The notes beneath the pieces are model-generated. The model was not told the DNA's origin and did not search any database. It was given only the letters and a program-made list of their open reading frames with translations. Below are positions 7,930 to 11,919 of a DNA stretch of 11,919 nt, one piece after another; within the stretch, counting starts at the first letter, position 1; the number at the start of each line of letters is the position of its first letter. Source of the stretch: DTU019 sp050949825 (lineage in GTDB: Bacteria > Bacillota > Syntrophomonadia > Syntrophomonadales > Syntrophomonadaceae). The position numbers were made by a program, and so were the translations under genes. The stretch covers positions 1-11,919 of the forward strand of contig JBMNGL010000012.1 of the NCBI GenBank assembly GCA_050949825.1, written 5' to 3'.

Positions 7930-8670
7930 TTGAAAAAAGCCCTGCCGATAATAACATTGATCATGTTCCTGCTTCTGCCCACGGTGGCGCAGGCCTCTTT
8001 GGCCAGCGATATGGCAGCTTTCAAGGCCGCGCATAGCGACATTTACCGTCGTATCGATACCGGCATGGCCGCCAAAATGGACCAACTGGTGCAGGACGTT
8101 TACAACGACACCATGGCCAACTATAAGAGCACTGAATCCACTTATGATAAGGTCAACAAATACGCCACCCGCAGGCTGTTGCGCGATCCCAATTACGACA
8201 GCCTGTTGACCTATCTGGCCGAGCAGATCGATGATCCTAAAAACGCCGATGTGAAATCACGATACGAAAACCTGTTAGACGAAATCTGCACCATCATCGC
8301 TAAAGCGGTAGACACCGCCCAGAACGTTAAACCGGGTACAGGCGGCACAGGCGGCGGAGGCGGCACAGGGAGCAAAATCCCCATAGCAGCCCCGGCAGGG
8401 ACCCCGCCGCAGTTTCCACCTGAAACTCCGGTAGCCATCATGCCTACCCCGGCACAGCTGGAGGAAATCCAGCCGCATTGGGCCAACAGCCAGCTGCAAA
8501 GCCTGATCGCGTTGGGCATCATCAGCGGCGACGAGCAGGGCCGCATCAACCCCGATGCTCAAGTCACCCGGGCCGAATTCTCAGCCATGCTGGTCAGAGC
8601 CCTGCGCCTGGAAAACAGTCCGATTATACAGGGACGCTTTCACGACGTCCCCGCCGATAGCTGGTGTTAA
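7930..8670 (+). CDS. SLH protein, N-terminal part of a frameshifted gene
   Basis: As read, this gives 246 residues. A signal peptide (about 1-22: MKKALP, hydrophobic stretch, AQA cleavage site) is followed by a helical region (25-130), a Gly- then Pro-rich linker (134-172) and one SLH domain (about 179-226, with VTRAE). The second SLH domain opens with FHDVPADSWC and then hits a TAA. The reading resumes in the +1 frame and supplies the rest of the second and a third SLH domain up to 9013, so the intact protein would have had about 360 residues. I chose the TTG at 7930 because GGAGTG lies 8 bases upstream and it starts the signal peptide directly; an in-frame GTG at 7876 and ATG at 7882 would add up to 18 residues before it. 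The truncated product would be exported with only one SLH unit and probably anchors poorly. Confidence 0.8.
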   Translation: MKKALPIITLIMFLLLPTVAQASLASDMAAFKAAHSDIYRRIDTGMAAKMDQLVQDVYNDTMANYKSTESTYDKVNKYATRRLLRDPNYDSLLTYLAEQIDDPKNADVKSRYENLLDEICTIIAKAVDTAQNVKPGTGGTGGGGGTGSKIPIAAPAGTPPQFPPETPVAIMPTPAQLEEIQPHWANSQLQSLIALGIISGDEQGRINPDAQVTRAEFSAMLVRALRLENSPIIQGRFHDVPADSWC

Positions 8671-9013
8671 TCCCGTCAATATAATTGCCGATGCCGGTAT
8701 TGTAGAAGGCTATCAAGCCAACCTGTTTGGCCCCCATGACCCCATTAGCAGAGAACAGATGACAGTTATGATTATCAGAGCATTACAACAGCAGGGCAAA
8801 CTCCCCCTGCCGGAGCAAGAGCATGCCAGCATTCTGGCTCCCTTTATCGATCGCCAGGCCATCTCGAGCTGGGCCACGGCTGCCGTTTCCAAGTCGGTAG
8901 AGTTAGGCCTTATGGAAGGACGGGGAAATGAAGCCTTTGCACCCCAGGCCCACGCCAGCCGCGCCGAAGCCGGGGTCATAATCCTGCGCCTGCTGGAGAA
9001 AATGTCGCCATAG
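8666..9013 (+). pseudogene. C-terminal part of the frameshifted SLH gene
   Basis: Read from GTT at 8666 this frame continues the second SLH domain (VNPVNIIADAGIVEGY, then PISREQMTVMIIRAL) and adds a third (about 8840-9005, ISSWATAAVSKSVELGLMEG, with ASRAE). It has no start codon or ribosome binding site of its own at a sensible place, so it is a detached tail. Typical SLH domains read SWY-x-x-x-VN-x-A-D-GIVEGY. Restoring SW-C-VNPVN needs two extra bases at TGGTGTTAA, as if one GT were lost from a (GT)3 run. A sequencing error or phase-variable slippage cannot be excluded. Confidence 0.8.
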
Positions 9014-9053
9014 AAAACACCGCAACACCCGAAAAAAAGGCAGGAAAACAACA

Positions 9054-9250
9054 GAGAAACCATTGGAAAAACAGTTAGGACTGCATGTACCCCTTGGGTA
9101 TCCCGGTTGTTTTTTCGATAGGTAAATAGAGGGATTGCGTGTGCCCATGGGGTCTCCCCAATGTTTTCCAACTGTTTCCCGGGTAAAGCACAAGGGTAAA
9201 CAGCGTGACTATCCCGCTGTTTCCCCGAGAAACCACGAAGTAAACAGAGG
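9054..9250 (+). promoter_or_regulatory. Candidate structured leader / RNA switch before the small membrane protein
   Basis: Complementary hexamers alternate: AAACAG (9069), CTGTTT (9172), AAACAG (9198), CTGTTT (9217), AAACAG (9242). The last overlaps the AGAGG ribosome binding site (9246-9250). The strongest hairpin is GGGtAAACAGCG/CGCTGTTTCCC (9194-9225). It competes with CTGTTTCCC at 9172-9180 for the same left arm, and its right arm could instead cover the ribosome binding site. GAGAAACCA-N6-AAACAG occurs twice (9054-9074, 9227-9247). A hairpin TACCC-ctt-GGGTA lies at 9088-9100. I recognise no known riboswitch consensus. Confidence 0.5.
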
Positions 9251-9256
9251 ATGCTC

Positions 9257-9799
9257 ATGAACAAAAAGACCTTATTTATAATCATCGCAGCGGCCATCAT
9301 CGTCTTAAGCAGCCTGGCCATAATCATAAACAGCCAGCTAAACCGGATGGCAGATGGATTTGGCATTCCTGATCTGGACCAATACAATAGCCAAAACGGC
9401 GGCCAATTCGCTGGCGGAACCGGAACTGCCCCGGGAACACCGTCAACCCCCGGTTATGAACCATCCGGCTTCGGCAGCCCGACTCCAGGCCTGTTTAACC
9501 CGCTCAGCCCTGAGCAGGAAGCGATGGCGGCAGAGGTGCAGGCCCGGCTCAATCGCCCGGTGAATCGCAAAGACCTTATCAAGGCCGGACTGATACTGGT
9601 AGGAAGCCTGTCCCGGGAGCAGCTTAATTATGTTTATGAGGTAGGCAGAAAAGACCGCCCCAGCAGGGAGGAATTGATTCAGGTCAGAGATATTCTCTTG
9701 AATAATCTCAGCCCGGAAGATATCGCCGCCCTCAGGGAACTGGGCGGCAGCTACGGCAAAAGCCTGCACATCCTGGATCCCAGTGTTCCCATTAGGTGA
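9257..9799 (+). CDS. Small membrane-anchored protein of unknown function
   Basis: A 180-residue protein I do not recognise. Residues about 5-25 form one hydrophobic helix after MNKK, so it is a signal anchor or an uncleaved signal, with the bulk outside the cell. Residues 30-75 are Gly/Pro/Asn/Gln-rich and flexible. The C-terminal part (about 80-175) is predicted helical and charged, with LSPEQEAMAAEVQARL, LSREQLNYVYEVG and LSPEDIAALRELGG as related-looking helix starts. The ATG at 9257 is chosen because AGAGG lies 6 bases before it; the ATG at 9251 touches the ribosome binding site and is unlikely. It sits between SLH genes and the Wzz gene, so a role in envelope or exopolysaccharide assembly is plausible but unproven. 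A decayed fragment of a second copy is found at 11517-11597. Confidence 0.8.
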   Translation: MNKKTLFIIIAAAIIVLSSLAIIINSQLNRMADGFGIPDLDQYNSQNGGQFAGGTGTAPGTPSTPGYEPSGFGSPTPGLFNPLSPEQEAMAAEVQARLNRPVNRKDLIKAGLILVGSLSREQLNYVYEVGRKDRPSREELIQVRDILLNNLSPEDIAALRELGGSYGKSLHILDPSVPIR

Positions 9800-9891
9800 A
9801 CAGAACTGGAAGGCGATAAGGTTACCAGGCGGTGTTTACGAAAACAAAGCGATAATACCCTATAACAGTTGGGGAACGGGGGCGAAAACCA

Positions 9892-11226
9892 GTGAGCGAC
9901 CAAGACCACAGGTCATACGCGAAAAACGATGAAATAGAATTGGATCTACTCTATATAGTGGCCATTTTGAAGAAATGGGCCAGGCTCATAGTTGTCATGA
10001 GCCTGTTGCTGGCCCTGGCGGCTGGAGTCATCAGCAAACTGGTGCTGGCCCCGGTATATCAGGCCAAAACCCTGTTAATGGTCACCAAGGCCACCGAGAA
10101 ACTGCAGACCAATGTCGGCCAACAGCAAAACAACCTGGAAGAGGTGGTTGCCTCCGCGGTGCGCATGCCGGTATGGACCATGAACACCTATCAAGGCCAA
10201 TTAAAAAGCGAGGCCTTAATGCAGCGGGTCAGCGAAAAACTGCATCTCAACGCAAAAGCCGCCTCCCTGGCGGGAATGATCAACACCGGCATTGTCAAAG
10301 ACTCCAATTTGATTGAAGTCACGGTGCAAAACACCGACCCCGTATTGGCCAGCCGTATTGCCAATACCCTGGCCGCAGAATATCAAAAAATGATGAACGA
10401 GAAAAACCAGGATCAAATGAGCCGCTCGGTGAGCTTTTTCCAGGAGCAGCGCAGCATAACCGATCAGGAATTGCAGGCCGCGGTCGATAATCTGAACCGC
10501 TTTGAAAGCCAGCCGCGCGGGGTTGCCGTCCTGGAAGCCGAATTCGAGAAGGTATCTGCCGACATGGTGGGCTTTGACTCCCGCCTCAAAAGCGCCCAGG
10601 TGGAGGTCGAACGCCTCTATGCCGGGGTAGCTTCCCTGGAGCAGGAACTGCTGATCACCCCGCGCATCATAGTAACCACGGTCGGTTCCAGCCAGCAGGC
10701 TTATGAAGAGGTTAATCCGGTCTACACCAGCATTGCCCAGCAGCTGGCCGCCAAACGCGCCGAATTAGCGGAAAAACAAGGTGAAGCGGCTGCTTTATCG
10801 GCCATGGTAGGCAATATGAAAGGTCAGCTCGACGCTCTGCAGGCGGAACTGGTTTCCAAGAAATCAGAGCAGGACAAACTGGCCCGCGAGGTGGAGCGCC
10901 TCAAGGAAACCGCGGAAACCCTGGCCAAAAAAGAAACCGAGACCCAGATTGCCAAATCCATTGACCTGGGCGACAGTAGCGTGATGGTCTTATCGGAAGC
11001 CTTTATCCCCACCACTCCGGTCAAGCCCAACACCAGACTCAACATCGCCCTGGCCTTGGTAATGGGTTTAATGGTATTCACCCTGCTGGCCTTTGTGATG
11101 GAATATCTCGATAATACCTTGAAGAGCAGCGAAGACATACATAATTATCTCGGACTGCCGGTCCTGGGGCTTATTCCTGAGGCCAATGAGGATACCAAAC
11201 TGCACAACCACTACTGTGGAGGTTAA
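9892..11226 (+). CDS. Wzz/CpsC-type polysaccharide chain-length protein (kinase activator family)
   Basis: A 444-residue inner-membrane protein. The Wzz domain spans about residues 14-110 with a first membrane helix at about 32-54. Long heptad-rich coiled coil follows (about 175-255 and 280-350). A Pro-rich motif (IPTTPVKPN, 372-380) precedes the second membrane helix (about 383-404), and a cytoplasmic tail ends in LGLPVLGLIPEAN. Proteins of this family set the length of exported polysaccharide and, in Gram-positives, activate a BY-kinase through the cytoplasmic tail. The start is GTG at 9892 after a weak GGGGG ribosome binding site; no better start is seen. The TAA at 11224-11226 is followed in the same frame by sequence resembling a BY-kinase N-terminus, so this may once have been a longer Wzz-kinase fusion whose kinase part is now lost. 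Confidence 0.92.
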   Translation: MSDQDHRSYAKNDEIELDLLYIVAILKKWARLIVVMSLLLALAAGVISKLVLAPVYQAKTLLMVTKATEKLQTNVGQQQNNLEEVVASAVRMPVWTMNTYQGQLKSEALMQRVSEKLHLNAKAASLAGMINTGIVKDSNLIEVTVQNTDPVLASRIANTLAAEYQKMMNEKNQDQMSRSVSFFQEQRSITDQELQAAVDNLNRFESQPRGVAVLEAEFEKVSADMVGFDSRLKSAQVEVERLYAGVASLEQELLITPRIIVTTVGSSQQAYEEVNPVYTSIAQQLAAKRAELAEKQGEAAALSAMVGNMKGQLDALQAELVSKKSEQDKLAREVERLKETAETLAKKETETQIAKSIDLGDSSVMVLSEAFIPTTPVKPNTRLNIALALVMGLMVFTLLAFVMEYLDNTLKSSEDIHNYLGLPVLGLIPEANEDTKLHNHYCGG

Positions 11227-11298
11227 CCCCGTGAGCCTTTCCTGATTACGCGGGACAACCACAAATCCTTAGCGCCTGAAGCTTACCCTAGGACATAA
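11227..11298 (+). pseudogene. Remnant of a BY-kinase N-terminus, in frame after the wzz stop
   Basis: Reading straight through the wzz stop codon gives PREPFLITRDNHKSLAPEAY, then PRT and a TAA. BY-kinases (CpsD/YwqD family) typically begin with a segment ending in SP-x-x-EAYRTLRTN just before the ATPase domain. Shortly after EAY the bases accctaggaca would read TLRT with one base added, so the match continues across a small frameshift and then stops. No Walker motifs follow anywhere in the window. I infer a truncated relic; the match is short (about 20 residues) but placed exactly where such a domain would stand. Confidence 0.65.
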
Positions 11299-11309
11299 GT
11301 AAAATGGTG

Positions 11310-11515
11310 TGCTTGTGATGACATCAGACCTAAATTGTAAAAAAATGTGGAAATGAAGCCTGCAATTGGGTATCATTGTAGTCAGAAAATAAATACAGAG
11401 AAACTTTCTCACTTGTAAGGAGTAGCCCGCAACCCAAGACCACAGTCATATAATTGCAAGCACAAATACTGCCAGGCTGCATAGCTTTTTTGCATGCCTT
11501 ATTTAACGTGCACAT
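11310..11515 (+). promoter_or_regulatory. Duplicated leader, copy 2, between wzz and cpsB
   Basis: This sequence carries the same ordered blocks as the leader at 5068-5320: TGACATCAGACC (11319-11330), TTGTAAAAAAA (11335-11345), TGTGGAAATGAAG (11346-11358), an 18-base block with GGGTATCATTG (11363-11380; 17 of 18 identical), ACTTGTAAGGAGTAGCCC (11411-11428; 17 of 18) and ACTGCCAGGCTG (11468-11479). The promoter-like pair GTGGAA (11347) and GGGTAT (11368) keeps the 15-base spacer. About 15 bases are missing relative to copy 1 after the A-run. Similarity may begin faintly near 11294, right at the end of the kinase remnant. Confidence 0.7.
11474..11491 (+). terminator. Terminator-like hairpin in leader copy 2
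   Basis: AGGCT-gcat-AGCTT pairs (one G-U), and six T follow from 11486. In copy 1 the same stem is AGGCT-gtga-AGCCT (5249-5262), so the pairing is kept despite changed bases, but its T-run is broken (TTTATTT). The stem is only 5 bp, so termination would be weak; attenuation is possible. Confidence 0.3.
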
Positions 11516-11516
11516 G

Positions 11517-11597
11517 GGATGGCAGGCGGCTTTGGCATTACTGGCTTGAAGCAATACGACCAATTCAGCAGCGAACGGGAAGAGAAACAACCCCGGG
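11517..11597 (+). pseudogene. Decayed fragment of a second copy of the small membrane-protein gene
   Basis: Positions 11517-11557 match 9345-9385 at 32 of 41 bases. In protein terms MAGGFGITGLKQYD here corresponds to MADGFGIPDLDQYN in the gene at 9257. After a gap of about 15 bases, similarity resumes (CCAATTC at 11560 and 9403, then GCG, AAC, GGAA and CCCCGGG in the same order). The fragment lacks the membrane helix and the C-terminal domain, and its frame ends at TGA 11615. It starts where the leader copy stops, so two unrelated pieces are joined here. Confidence 0.65.
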
Positions 11598-11685
11598 GGA
11601 GACATAGAACTCCATGAGTGATGCGGAAATCGTCGTTGTGGGGATGAACAACGGATAAGAAGTACATAACGGAGGAGCAATAAAA

Positions 11686-11919
11686 TTGATTGATATACAC
11701 AATCATATTTTGCCCGGCCTGGACGATGGCGCGCGGAGCATAGAAACAGCCGTGGGGATGACCCGAATCGCTGCCCAAAGCGGCATGCAGGGCATCATCG
11801 CCACCCCACACGTAATTACTGGCATATTCGACAATAAACGACAGAAAATACTTCAAGCTGTTGAGAGGCTTAATAATATCCTGAAGCAACAAAACATCTC
11901 CTTGCTTATTATGCCCGGG
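11686..11919 (+). CDS. cpsB: CpsB/YwqE-type PHP-family tyrosine phosphatase, N-terminal part
   Basis: The first 78 residues of a gene that continues past the window. The start MIDIHNHILPGLDDGARS and the motif GIIATPHV (residues 36-43) are diagnostic of the manganese-dependent PHP phosphatases CpsB/CapC/YwqE; His5, His7 and His42 are expected metal ligands. In capsule systems this cytoplasmic enzyme removes phosphate from the tyrosine tail of the BY-kinase and so controls polysaccharide output. The start is TTG at 11686, preceded by GGAGGAG at 11671-11677. It would normally sit beside wzz and a kinase gene; here wzz is upstream but only a kinase relic lies between. A short ORF with ATG at 11614 (14 codons, MSDAEIVVVGMNNG) lies just before it, in the same frame but closed by TAA. 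Confidence 0.9.
   Translation, partial: MIDIHNHILPGLDDGARSIETAVGMTRIAAQSGMQGIIATPHVITGIFDNKRQKILQAVERLNNILKQQNISLLIMPG

Noticed and set aside
8713..9387. Minus-strand open frame of 224 codons
   Set aside because: It crosses the SLH tail, the structured leader and the start of the next gene; no ribosome binding site or recognisable domain.
11614..11658. Fourteen-codon ORF before cpsB as a gene or leader peptide
   Set aside because: Too short to support; MSD resembles the Wzz start only in three residues, and there is no further match.

Overview
The window comes from a Gram-positive-type bacterium, most likely a member of the Clostridia (a Syntrophomonas- or Peptococcaceae-like organism is my guess from style, not a proven placement). 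Reasons: two proteins with S-layer homology (SLH) domains, a Wzz/CpsB-type capsule module, strong GGAGG ribosome binding sites, and frequent TTG or GTG starts. There are no rRNA, tRNA, CRISPR or transposase genes.

Layout. (1) Positions 1-550 are an array of palindromic, three-armed repeats with a 23-bp minisatellite. (2) 551-4224, minus strand: a two-gene operon for a heterodimeric ABC exporter with one degenerate and one canonical ATPase site. (3) 4293-4836: a second array of the same repeat family in inverted orientation, so the operon is bracketed by inverted repeat arrays that touch its stop codon and its predicted promoter. (4) 4837-5343: non-coding, ending in a leader that precedes the first SLH gene. 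(5) 5344-11919, plus strand: a cell-surface and exopolysaccharide region. It holds a large SLH protein, a second SLH protein broken by a frameshift, a small membrane-anchored protein of unknown function, a Wzz chain-length/kinase-activator protein, and the start of a CpsB/YwqE-type tyrosine phosphatase that runs off the window.

The most unusual part is 11227-11685, between wzz and cpsB, where a BY-kinase gene would normally be expected. It is a mosaic of relics. First comes an in-frame remnant of a BY-kinase N-terminus directly after the wzz stop codon. Next is a second copy of the leader found in front of the SLH gene at 5344. Last is a decayed fragment of the small membrane-protein gene at 9257. 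A kinase-phosphatase module therefore seems to have been rearranged here, leaving the activator (Wzz) and the phosphatase (CpsB) without a visible kinase.

A second point of interest is 9054-9250, upstream of the small membrane protein. AAACAG and CTGTTT hexamers alternate there and the last one overlaps the ribosome binding site, as expected for an RNA switch or attenuator. It matches no riboswitch class I recognise.
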